Of a DNA stretch of 9,165 nt, positions 1-6,401 are shown piece by piece; the stretch's first letter is position 1, and each line of letters starts with the position of its first letter. Made by a program: the position numbers and the translations under genes. Source of the DNA: Actinomycetospora sp. (lineage in GTDB: Bacteria > Actinomycetota > Actinomycetes > Mycobacteriales > Pseudonocardiaceae); contig JAICLN010000156.1 in assembly GCA_025925615.1 (NCBI GenBank), positions 1-9,165 on the forward strand, written 5' to 3'. The notes under the pieces are model-generated. The model was given only the letters and a program-made list of their open reading frames with translations, made no database searches and was not told where the DNA came from.

Positions 1-1304
1 AGCCGGTCGGGCCGGGCGAGGGCCACGCCGATCCCGGTCGCGAGGCCGAGCCCGATCGACTGGAACCCCTGCGTGAAGCAGAACCCGGCCTCGTCGGGGA
101 CCCGCAGGTAGCCCGCGGGGTAGCCCATGAAGTTGCCGGAGTCGGTCACGACGGTGCGCGCAGGTGGCAGCAGGTCGTCGAGGGCGGCGGAGAGCACGCG
201 CGGGTCGATCCGCTCGCCGACGACCTCGGCCGGCGCGACGTGCCGGGCGCCGGTCCGGATCCGGTCGCCGACCTCCTCGGTGCGGTAGCCCGCGGACGTG
301 CCCACCACCTCGAGCACGTCCCGCGCGGTGGCGGCGACGTCCCCGAGCACGCCGAGCGATACCGGGCGGTTCGCGCCGAGCGCCTCGGGGGTGTCGTCGA
401 CCTGGACGAGGGTCGCATGCGCGGTGAGGTCGCCGTGGCGGGTCGTCCACGCCGTGAGCGACGCCCCCCAGGCGACGATGACGTCCGCGCCGGTGATCAG
501 CTCGGCGGCCAGCGGGGTCGAGAAGCCGCCGGAGATGCCCAGCGACCACGGGGAGCCGGTGAACAGGCCGTGCGCCACGGCGCTCGTCGCGAGCAGCGCG
601 CCGGACCGGTCGGCCAGCGCCTCGAGCTCCGCCCGGGCGCCGCGCGCACCGCGCCCTGCGAGGAACACCGGCCGCTGGGCGTCGTCGAGCAGCCTCGCCA
701 GCCGGGCGACCGACCCCGCGTCCGGGCGCGGCGGCCGCCAGGTCGTCGGCGCCGGCGTCGTCCCGTGAACGCCGCTCTCCCGAGGCTGAGTGTCGGCAAA
801 GGGACTCTTCTGGCTCTGGACGTCGAGCGGGAGGTTGAGCACCACGGTGCGCCGCTGGTCGCGGCACACGCCGTAGGCCCGCACGACGTCGGCGGCGGCC
901 GACGCGGGCGAGTGCACCCGCTCGGCCACCGCGCCGACCGAGCGGGCCAGCGCGTCCTGGTCGACCCGGAAGTTCGAGCGGACCTGGGGTCCGGGGGTGT
1001 CGGCGGCGAGGACGAGCAGCGGAGTCCGCGACTTCGCCGCCTCGCCGATCCCGGTCAGCGCGTTCGTCAGCCCGCAGCCCTGGTGAAGGGTGACGACGGC
1101 GACCTCGCCGGAGGTGCGCGCGTATGCGTCGGCCGCGGTCGTGGCGCCGGTCTCGTGGCGGGCCGCGGTGTACTCGACCCCGGCCGCGCGCAGCGCGTTC
1201 GTCACGTGGAAGTTGCCGCTGCCCATGACGCCGAACGCCCGCCCGACGCCCAGTTCGGCGAGCCGCGTGCCGACCTGGTCGGCGACGGTGGTCTCCCGGG
1301 TCAC
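1..1304 (-). CDS. Thiamine-diphosphate-dependent enzyme (acetolactate synthase / benzoylformate decarboxylase type), 3' end beyond window
   Basis: The frame is open from a GTG at 1304-1302 to the window edge, giving 434 visible codons; the C-terminal end is missing. The N-terminal pyrimidine-binding domain shows GSGNFHVTNAL at about residues 28-38 and RHETGA with Glu51, at the position of the catalytic glutamate that activates the thiamine ring, followed by the HQGCGLTNALTGI segment. A middle Rossmann-like domain (around residues 200-320) ends in LVQVDDTPEALG. The PP-binding domain begins with VVTDSGNFMGYPAG; the GDG metal/diphosphate motif would lie just outside. Members cleave or join C-C bonds next to a carbonyl, commonly decarboxylating 2-oxo acids. 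The start overlaps the cyclase stop (GTGA), so the two are probably translationally coupled and work in one pathway. The exact substrate cannot be assigned; true acetolactate synthase is unlikely because no regulatory subunit gene is adjacent. Confidence 0.92.
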   Translation of the reverse strand, partial: MTRETTVADQVGTRLAELGVGRAFGVMGSGNFHVTNALRAAGVEYTAARHETGATTAADAYARTSGEVAVVTLHQGCGLTNALTGIGEAAKSRTPLLVLAADTPGPQVRSNFRVDQDALARSVGAVAERVHSPASAAADVVRAYGVCRDQRRTVVLNLPLDVQSQKSPFADTQPRESGVHGTTPAPTTWRPPRPDAGSVARLARLLDDAQRPVFLAGRGARGARAELEALADRSGALLATSAVAHGLFTGSPWSLGISGGFSTPLAAELITGADVIVAWGASLTAWTTRHGDLTAHATLVQVDDTPEALGANRPVSLGVLGDVAATARDVLEVVGTSAGYRTEEVGDRIRTGARHVAPAEVVGERIDPRVLSAALDDLLPPARTVVTDSGNFMGYPAGYLRVPDEAGFCFTQGFQSIGLGLATGIGVALARPDR

Positions 1305-2074
1305 CGCTCCACCAGGGCCAGCACGCGGGCCGGCGAGCCGGAACCGCCCACGATCGGCAGCGGGCACACCACCAGCACCGCACCCGTCGTCGGGACCCTC
1401 CCGAGGTTGCGCAGGCTGGTCAGGCCCCACCGGTTCGCGCCCATGAGGAAGTGGTGGCAGGAGAACGGCGGGTCGAACCCGCCCGCCGCGCCGGCGTCGG
1501 TCCCGACGGTCTCGACCCCGAACCCGGTCAGCGGCGACTGCTCGGCGATCCACCGGGCGCACTCGGTCGACACCCCCGGGGTGTGGGGGCCGGCGTCGTC
1601 GGCGTTCATGAACTCCTCCTGCGTCGCACCGTGGGCCTCCCACCCGGTGCGGTAGAGCAGCCACCCGCCGTCGGGCAGCGGCCCGTGCTCGGTCTGCCAG
1701 GCCTCGAGGTCGGCCACTTCGAGCAGGTAGTCCGGGTCCCGGGCCACCTCGGCGGTCCGGTCGATCACGGCGACGGGGGCGACGAGGGTCCGCATCGGGA
1801 CCTGGGAGACGTCGGGGCCGGCGCGACCGGTGACCCAGTGGTTCGGCGCGTCGAGGTGGGTGCCGGTGTGCTCGCCGGTGTGGATGTCGTTCCAGTACCA
1901 GGCGGGCCCGCGGTCGTCGTAGCGCGAGAGCTCCTCGAGCCGGAAGCGGCTGGTGTTCGCGAACGGCGCGGGCAGCTCGAGGATCGGCGTGGACTCCTGC
2001 AGCGGCGTCGTGAGGTCGACGACCTCGACCACGCCGGAGCTCATCGCCTCGGCGAACGCGGACAGGACGGACAT
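1301..2074 (-). CDS. Cyclase-family metal-dependent hydrolase (kynurenine formamidase / isatin hydrolase superfamily)
   Basis: The 257-aa protein carries the family signature HxGTHxDxPxH as H69-T-G-T-H73-L-D75-A-P-N-H79, whose His and Asp residues bind the catalytic metal in kynurenine formamidase KynB and isatin hydrolase. The C-terminal part has GVETVGTD and the typical ending PLPIVGGSGSPARV. The family hydrolyses amide, lactam or related bonds; no signal peptide is seen. The ATG at 2074 is preferred because GAGGAG (2086-2081) lies six bases upstream; an in-frame ATG two codons earlier (2080) abuts that SD directly. It is the first gene of an operon with the downstream ThDP enzyme (4-base overlap) and is divergent from the sulfatase. 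Inference: it may open a ring or release a 2-oxo acid that the ThDP enzyme then decarboxylates. Substrate unknown. Confidence 0.92.
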   Translation of the reverse strand: MSVLSAFAEAMSSGVVEVVDLTTPLQESTPILELPAPFANTSRFRLEELSRYDDRGPAWYWNDIHTGEHTGTHLDAPNHWVTGRAGPDVSQVPMRTLVAPVAVIDRTAEVARDPDYLLEVADLEAWQTEHGPLPDGGWLLYRTGWEAHGATQEEFMNADDAGPHTPGVSTECARWIAEQSPLTGFGVETVGTDAGAAGGFDPPFSCHHFLMGANRWGLTSLRNLGRVPTTGAVLVVCPLPIVGGSGSPARVLALVER

Positions 2075-2080
2075 GGTCAT

Positions 2081-2086
2081 CTCCTC
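2081..2086 (-). promoter_or_regulatory. Ribosome binding site of the cyclase gene
   Basis: GAGGAG on the minus strand lies six bases before the ATG at 2074. It favours that ATG over the one at 2080, which would have no spacing at all. Confidence 0.6.
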
Positions 2087-2147
2087 GGGGCCGGGGTCCC
2101 GGCGAGCATGGTCCACCGGCGGTGCCCGCGAAAGCGGCGCGTTGTCC

Positions 2148-2164
2148 GTTCGGCAGCGCTGAAC
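2148..2164. promoter_or_regulatory. Candidate LysR box 1 (GTTCG-N7-TGAAC)
   Basis: GTTCGGCAGCGCTGAAC is an interrupted dyad with one imperfect arm pair and the T-N11-A geometry (T2150, A2162) typical of LysR-family binding sites. It matches the site at 5403-5419, upstream of the LysR gene itself, at 12 of 17 positions, including the first seven bases and the last four. It sits near the middle of the cyclase/sulfatase divergent region. Binding by the local LysR protein is inferred. Confidence 0.55.
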
Positions 2165-2192
2165 GAAGTCGTCCAGGAGCGTCCGCTGGACA

Positions 2193-2203
2193 CGAACAGT
2201 TCG
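2193..2203. promoter_or_regulatory. Palindrome CGAAC-A-GTTCG, possible secondary regulator half-sites
   Basis: A perfect 11-bp palindrome uses the same GTTCG/CGAAC half-sites as the two LysR-box candidates but in everted order, 28 bp beyond box 1 and 19 bp before the sulfatase ATG. LysR proteins often bind a strong recognition site plus a weaker activation site; this could be the second, but the geometry differs from T-N11-A. Confidence 0.3.
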
Positions 2204-2222
2204 AGGACCGACGATCACGGGC

Positions 2223-4496
2223 ATGGATCAGTCGAGTGCGTCCGAGCCGGTGCGGCCGAGCGAGCCGCCCAACGTCGTCCTCGTGGTACTCGACGACCTC
2301 GGCTTCGGCAGCTCCAGCGCCTTCGGCGGACCGTGTCGGATGCCGACCGCCGAGCGCCTCGCCGACGACGGGCTGCGCTACACCCGGTTCCACGTGACGG
2401 CGCTGTGCTCGCCGACCCGCCAGTCCCTCATGACCGGGCGCAACCACCACGCGGTCGGGATGGGCGCCACCACCGAGATGGCGACCTCCGCCCCCGGCTA
2501 CACCGGGTCGCGACCGCGGAGCGCGGCGACGCTGGCCCGGACGCTGCAGGGCAACGGGTACAGCACGGCGGCGTTCGGCAAGTGGCACCAGACCCCACCG
2601 TCGGAGATCAGCCCGGTGGGCCCGTTCGACCGCTGGCCCACCGGTGAGGGGTTCGACCACTTCTACGGGTTCATGGCCTGCGAGATGAACCACTGGTACC
2701 CGCTGCTGTTCGAGGGCACCCGGCCCGTCGAGCCGGCGCGGCGGCCCGAGGACGGCTACCACCTGTCCGAGGACCTGGTCGACCACGCCGTCGACTGGGT
2801 GCACACCCAGCGCACCATGACGCCCGACCGCCCGTTCTTCACCTACCTCGCCTTCGGCGCCTCCCACGCGCCGCTGCACGTCGCGCCGGAGTGGCGCGAG
2901 CGCTACCACGGTGAGTTCGACGGTGGGTGGGACCGGCTGCGCGAGGAGACGCTGACGCGGCAGAAGGCGCTGGGCGTCGTGCCGGAATCGGCCGAGCTGT
3001 CCCCGTGGCCCGCGGGGGTGCCGCACTGGGACGACCTCGACGAGACCCGCCGCACCCTCGGCGCGCGGTTCATGGAGACGTTCGCGGGGTTCACCGAGCA
3101 CGCCGACGCCCAGCTGGGGCGCTTCGTGAGCGCGCTCGAGGAGCTCGGCGCCCTGGAGAACACGGTGTTCCTCTACCTCCTGGGCGACAACGGCGCCTCG
3201 GGCGAGGGCGGGATCGAGGGCACCCACGTCGAGCACCGCCTCGGACACGGCCTCGTCGACGACCCCGCCGAGATGCTCGGCCACCTCGACGAGATCGGCG
3301 GCCCCGCGAGCTACCCGATCGCACCGGTCGGCTGGGCGCTCGCGATGAACACGCCCTACCAGTGGACCAAGCAGGTGGCGTCGCACTTCGGCGGGACCCG
3401 CGACGGGCTGGTGGTGCACTGGCCCCGCGGCATCGCCGACGCGGGCGGCCTGCGGCACCAGTTCCACCACGTCATCGACGTGCTGCCCACCGTGCTGGAG
3501 TGCGCCGGGATCCCGCTGCCCACGACCGTGGACGGCACGCCCCAGCAGCCCGTCGACGGCACGAGCATGCGCTACACGTTCGCCGACCCGCACGCGCCCG
3601 AGGGCCGGCGGACGCAGTACTTCGAGATGTGCGGCAACCGCGGCATCTACCACGAGGGCTGGACGGCGGTGACACGTCACGGCACGCCGTGGGAGATGGG
3701 CGCCTCCGCGGGCCGCGGGCGGTTCGACGAGGACGTGTGGGAGCTCTACGACACGACCACCGACCCGAGCCAGGCCCACGACGTCGCCGCCGAGCACCCC
3801 GAGCGGCTCGCGCAGCTCCGTGACCTCTTCCTGGTCGAGGCCGGGAAGTACCAGGTCCTGCCCCTCGACGACCGGGTCACCGAGCGGGAGAACCCGCAGC
3901 TGGCGGGCCGGCCCGACCTGATCGGCGACCGGACCTCGGTCACCTACCGCGGCTCGGTGCGGCGCCTGATCGAGGAGACGACGCCGAACGTCAAGAATCG
4001 GTCCCACGCCGTCGTCGCCGATGTCGAGGTCCCGGCCGGCGGCGGCGACGGCGTCGTCGTGGCCCAGGGCGGCCGGTTCGGCGGCTGGGCGGTCTACGTC
4101 CGCGGCGGCCGGGCCTGCTACGTCTACAACTACTTCGGGCTGCGACGCCACACCGTGCGCGCCGCGCACGTCCTGCGCCCCGGGCGGCACGAGATCCGCG
4201 TGGACTTCGGCTACGACGGCGGCGGGCTCGGTCGCGGCGGGACCGCGGCGCTGCGGGTCGACGGGCTCGAGGTCGGGACGGTGCGGATCGCGGAGACGAT
4301 CCCGTACTACTTCTCCTTCGACGAGACCTTCGACGTCGGCGTCGACCTCGGCACCCCGGTCACCGACGACTACCCGGCCGGCGACAACGCGTTCACCGGC
4401 ACCGTCCGCACCGTGCGCGTCGACCTCTCGGTCGCGGAGCCGGAGCCCGACCCCGAGCCGTGCGGGTTCCGGCGCCGGGTCATGACGTCGCACTGA
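2223..4496 (+). CDS. Arylsulfatase, cysteine-type (formylglycine-dependent), long actinobacterial form
   Basis: The 757-aa protein hydrolyses sulfate esters to alcohol or phenol plus sulfate. The sulfatase signature CSPTRQSLMTGR begins at Cys62, the residue oxidised to formylglycine, with Arg66 in place. Metal ligands are Asp24/Asp25 (VLDDLGFG) and Asp322/Asn323 (LLGDNGAS); other active-site residues are Lys120 and His122 (GKWH), His215 (ASHAP) and Lys383 (TKQVASH). The catalytic fold runs to about residue 560; residues about 600-745 form a glycine- and beta-rich accessory domain. Most sulfatases have about 450-550 aa; this length resembles the roughly 790-aa mycobacterial AtsA/AtsD group. 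There is no signal peptide, so it should be cytoplasmic and need substrate import. The ATG at 2223 has a weak SD, but the DD motif lies only 24 residues in, so no later start fits. The 3' end overlaps the maturase gene by 17 bp on the other strand. Confidence 0.96.
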   Translation: MDQSSASEPVRPSEPPNVVLVVLDDLGFGSSSAFGGPCRMPTAERLADDGLRYTRFHVTALCSPTRQSLMTGRNHHAVGMGATTEMATSAPGYTGSRPRSAATLARTLQGNGYSTAAFGKWHQTPPSEISPVGPFDRWPTGEGFDHFYGFMACEMNHWYPLLFEGTRPVEPARRPEDGYHLSEDLVDHAVDWVHTQRTMTPDRPFFTYLAFGASHAPLHVAPEWRERYHGEFDGGWDRLREETLTRQKALGVVPESAELSPWPAGVPHWDDLDETRRTLGARFMETFAGFTEHADAQLGRFVSALEELGALENTVFLYLLGDNGASGEGGIEGTHVEHRLGHGLVDDPAEMLGHLDEIGGPASYPIAPVGWALAMNTPYQWTKQVASHFGGTRDGLVVHWPRGIADAGGLRHQFHHVIDVLPTVLECAGIPLPTTVDGTPQQPVDGTSMRYTFADPHAPEGRRTQYFEMCGNRGIYHEGWTAVTRHGTPWEMGASAGRGRFDEDVWELYDTTTDPSQAHDVAAEHPERLAQLRDLFLVEAGKYQVLPLDDRVTERENPQLAGRPDLIGDRTSVTYRGSVRRLIEETTPNVKNRSHAVVADVEVPAGGGDGVVVAQGGRFGGWAVYVRGGRACYVYNYFGLRRHTVRAAHVLRPGRHEIRVDFGYDGGGLGRGGTAALRVDGLEVGTVRIAETIPYYFSFDETFDVGVDLGTPVTDDYPAGDNAFTGTVRTVRVDLSVAEPEPDPEPCGFRRRVMTSH

Positions 4497-5376
4497 CGCC
4501 AGCAGCGACCGAGCCCGCGCACCGGAAGCCGAGGTTCCCGGAGCTCGACTCCGGGGTGTTCGAGGTCCGCGCCGCGACCCGGTAGCGGTTGCAGTACGAG
4601 TCGTGGCAGAGGTACGAGCCGCCGCGCATGACGCGCGCGGCCCCGTGCTCCGGCCCGCCGGGATCGTGCTCCGGGGAGCGGCCGTACCAGTCGGGGGCGA
4701 ACCAGTCCGCGGTCCACTCCCAGACGTTGCCCACCGTCTGCCACAGCCCGAACGCGTTGGGGCGGTAGGTCTTGACGGGCGCCGTGGTCAGGTGGCCGTC
4801 CTCGCGCGTGTTCTCGGTCGGGAACCGCCCCTGCCAAATGTTGAGCGGCCACCGGCGCCCGCGCCCGACCCCGAGGTCGTCGCCCCACGGGTACCGGGCG
4901 CCCTCGAGCCCGCCCCGGGCGGCGTACTCCCACTCCGCCTCCGTGGGGAGCCGCTTGCCCGACCACGCGCAGTAGGCCGTGGCGTCGTTCCAGGACACGT
5001 GGACGACGGGGTGCTGGGCGCGGTCCCCGATCGACGAGCCCGGCCCCTCGGGGCGCCGCCAGCTCGCCCCGCGCACGGCGAGCCACCACGGGGCGCCCTC
5101 GACGCTGGTGAGGACGTCGGAGCGGTCGCCGGTGAACGCCAGGTGGAACACCCCCGACGAGCCCCACCGCTCGGCGTCGGTGACGTAGTCGGTGGCCTTG
5201 ACGAAGCGGGCGAACGAGGCGTTGGTGACCGTGGTGGCGTCGAGGAGGAACGCGCCTAGGACCACGCGGTGCACCGGGCGCTCGCCGTCCGCGGGGTCGC
5301 CGTCGCCGTGCTGGTCGCCCATCGCGAAGGCGCCGCCGGGGAGGTGGACCTGGCCTCGGGTGGAGGGAATCGTCAC
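4480..5376 (-). CDS. Formylglycine-generating enzyme (sulfatase maturase, SUMF1/FGE family)
   Basis: The 298-aa protein uses copper and oxygen to convert the sulfatase CxPxR cysteine to formylglycine in the cytoplasm. Family landmarks are an N-terminal GGAFAMG, GAPWWLAVRGASWRRPEGP, HPVVHVSWNDATAYC, RLPTEAEWEYAARGG, YPWGDD, FPTENTREDG, GNVWEWTADW and RGGSYLCHDSYCNRYR, ending with GNLGFRC. The copper-binding active-site pair is Cys257 and Cys262, equivalent to Cys272/Cys277 of the Streptomyces coelicolor enzyme; length matches known bacterial FGEs (about 300 aa). The start is a GTG at 5376 with a weak GGGGTG SD. It is placed tail to tail with the sulfatase it surely activates, as in Mycobacterium tuberculosis, where a sulfatase and FGE gene are also adjacent. 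It is transcribed divergently from the LysR gene and probably controlled by it. Confidence 0.97.
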   Translation of the reverse strand: MTIPSTRGQVHLPGGAFAMGDQHGDGDPADGERPVHRVVLGAFLLDATTVTNASFARFVKATDYVTDAERWGSSGVFHLAFTGDRSDVLTSVEGAPWWLAVRGASWRRPEGPGSSIGDRAQHPVVHVSWNDATAYCAWSGKRLPTEAEWEYAARGGLEGARYPWGDDLGVGRGRRWPLNIWQGRFPTENTREDGHLTTAPVKTYRPNAFGLWQTVGNVWEWTADWFAPDWYGRSPEHDPGGPEHGAARVMRGGSYLCHDSYCNRYRVAARTSNTPESSSGNLGFRCAGSVAAGVSATS

Positions 5377-5402
5377 GACACCCCAGTCTGGTGGTCACGA
5401 TC

Positions 5403-5419
5403 GTTCGGCTCCATCGAAC
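5403..5419. promoter_or_regulatory. Candidate LysR box 2 (GTTCG-N7-CGAAC)
   Basis: GTTCGGCTCCATCGAAC has perfect 5-bp arms and T-N11-A geometry (T5405, A5417). It lies 31 bp upstream of the LysR ATG and 26 bp upstream of the FGE GTG. A related site occurs at 2148-2164 in the other divergent promoter of the locus. Autoregulatory binding is inferred from position. Confidence 0.6.
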
Positions 5420-5437
5420 AAGGATGGACGCAACCGT

Positions 5438-5442
5438 GGAGG
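5438..5442 (+). promoter_or_regulatory. Ribosome binding site deciding the LysR start
   Basis: GGAGG lies eight bases before the ATG at 5451. It supports that start over ATGs at 5391 and 5424 in the same frame, which lack an SD and would add 9-20 residues before the usual LysR N-terminus. Confidence 0.75.
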
Positions 5443-5450
5443 TGGGCTGC

Positions 5451-6365
5451 ATGGAACTCTCGCTGCGCCGTCTCCGGACGCTGCTCGAGGTCGCGCGGCG
5501 CGGCGGGGTCAACGCCGCGGCGGCCGCGCTGCACTACTCGCCGTCCGCGGTCTCCCAGCAGATCGAGACCCTCGGCGTCGAGGTCGGGGCGCCCGTGATC
5601 GAGCGGGTCGGGCGCGGGGTCCGGCTCACCGAGGTCGGCCGCGTCCTCGTCGAGCAGGCCGAGGTCCTGCTCGCCGCCGAGCACCGGGCCGTCGCCGCGG
5701 TCGAGGACGCCCGGCAGCACCTCTCCGCCCGGCTCTCCGTGGGCATGTTCGCCGCCGCCGCGGCTGCCCTGCTGCCCACCGTCATCACCGACCTGGCCGC
5801 GACCTACCCGGGGATCACGCTGGAGAGCAGCGAGACCGATCCGGAGCGGGCTGGCCTCGACGTGCTCCACGGGCACCTCGACCTGGCGCTGCTCCTCGAC
5901 TACCCGGACGCCCCGGAGCCCTGGGCGCCCGGGCTGACCGTGGTCCCGCTCGGCCAGGACCGGATCCACCTCGCCGCCCCGGCCGACACCGCCTACCGCC
6001 CGGGAACCGACCTCGCCGAGCTCGCCGGCGAGAGCTGGATCATCTCGGGCCCGGACACGTACTACGGGCGTGCCGTGCGGACCGCGTTCCGGCGGGCGGG
6101 GTTCGACCCGCAGGTCAGGCACCGGGTCGACGGGCTGGCCACGGCGCTCGCGATGGTCGCCACCGGGCTGGGCGTCACGCTCGCCAGCGACCTCGGCCGA
6201 GCGTTCTGCCCACCCGGGGTCGAGATCGTGCCGTTCGAACGGCCGTTGCTCCGCACGATCGTCGTCGCCCACCTCCCTCACGCGACGGAGCGACCGAGCG
6301 TCCGGGCGACCGTCGACGCCTTCGCCCGCGCCGCGACCACCCAGGGCCTCGCGCCGATGGGCTGA
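5451..6365 (+). CDS. LysR-family transcriptional regulator
   Basis: The 304-aa protein has the normal LysR length. Residues 1-60 form the winged helix-turn-helix, with LRRLRTLLEVARRGGV, the recognition stretch YSPSAVSQQIETLG and the wing ERVGRGVRLTEVG, followed by a linker helix (about 62-86). Residues about 90-295 are the two-lobed effector-binding domain, starting RLSVGMFAAAAAALLP. The start is fixed by a GGAGG eight bases upstream. It is divergent from the FGE gene, with a T-N11-A dyad between them, and a similar dyad lies in the cyclase/sulfatase promoter. It is therefore likely to be the local activator of the sulfatase locus, perhaps sensing the sulfate ester, its product or sulfate status; the ligand is unknown. 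It converges with the SCO6745-family gene, 36 bp apart. Confidence 0.95.
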   Translation: MELSLRRLRTLLEVARRGGVNAAAAALHYSPSAVSQQIETLGVEVGAPVIERVGRGVRLTEVGRVLVEQAEVLLAAEHRAVAAVEDARQHLSARLSVGMFAAAAAALLPTVITDLAATYPGITLESSETDPERAGLDVLHGHLDLALLLDYPDAPEPWAPGLTVVPLGQDRIHLAAPADTAYRPGTDLAELAGESWIISGPDTYYGRAVRTAFRRAGFDPQVRHRVDGLATALAMVATGLGVTLASDLGRAFCPPGVEIVPFERPLLRTIVVAHLPHATERPSVRATVDAFARAATTQGLAPMG

Positions 6366-6401
6366 GGGGCCGCGACGCCCTCGCCGCACCGGCGCCGGTC
6401 G

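Larger units (their letters stand above)
2075..2222. promoter_or_regulatory. Divergent promoter region between cyclase operon and sulfatase
   Basis: These 148 bp separate the starts of two divergent transcription units and must contain both promoters. Visible are a dyad GTTCG-N7-TGAAC (2148-2164), a compact palindrome CGAAC-A-GTTCG (2193-2203), and a GCCGGG-GT-CCCGGC inverted repeat (2090-2103) in the cyclase leader next to its SD. No convincing -10/-35 pair is recognisable. The SD for the sulfatase is poor (GAGGA at 2203-2207, 15 bases from the ATG). Confidence 0.7.
5377..5450. promoter_or_regulatory. Divergent promoter region between maturase (FGE) and LysR regulator
   Basis: Only 74 bp separate the two starts, so the promoters of both genes must overlap or face each other. 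It contains the perfect dyad GTTCG-N7-CGAAC (5403-5419) and the LysR gene's SD. This is the classical arrangement in which a LysR regulator represses itself and activates its divergent target. Confidence 0.7.

Noticed and set aside
240..1655. A 471-codon open frame on the plus strand opposite the ThDP enzyme and cyclase
   Set aside because: Its translation is Arg/Gly/Pro-rich with no family likeness; the minus strand encodes clear, continuous family motifs. It is an antisense artefact of high GC.
1955..1964. Perfect palindrome GTTCGCGAAC resembling the LysR half-sites
   Set aside because: It lies inside the cyclase coding sequence in codons for Phe-Ala-Asn and lacks the 7-bp spacer; it is probably chance.
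2075..2224. N-terminal extension of the cyclase to an ATG at 2224
   Set aside because: It would add 50 residues of non-family sequence, erase the shared promoter and ignore the SD at 2086-2081.
1451..2647. A 398-codon plus-strand frame across the cyclase, promoter region and sulfatase start
   Set aside because: It has low-complexity composition, crosses a divergent promoter and shadows two recognisable genes.
4370..5512. A 380-codon minus-strand frame overlapping FGE in another frame
   Set aside because: The recognisable FGE motifs, including both active-site cysteines, lie in the 4480-5376 frame.
5373..6389. A 338-codon minus-strand frame opposite the LysR gene
   Set aside because: It is Arg/Gly-rich with no motifs; the plus strand has a well-formed LysR protein with an SD.
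6388..6399. Palindrome ACCGGCGCCGGT between the convergent LysR and SCO6745 genes as a terminator
   Set aside because: It has no room for a loop and no U-run; continuous G/C palindromes are common in this composition.
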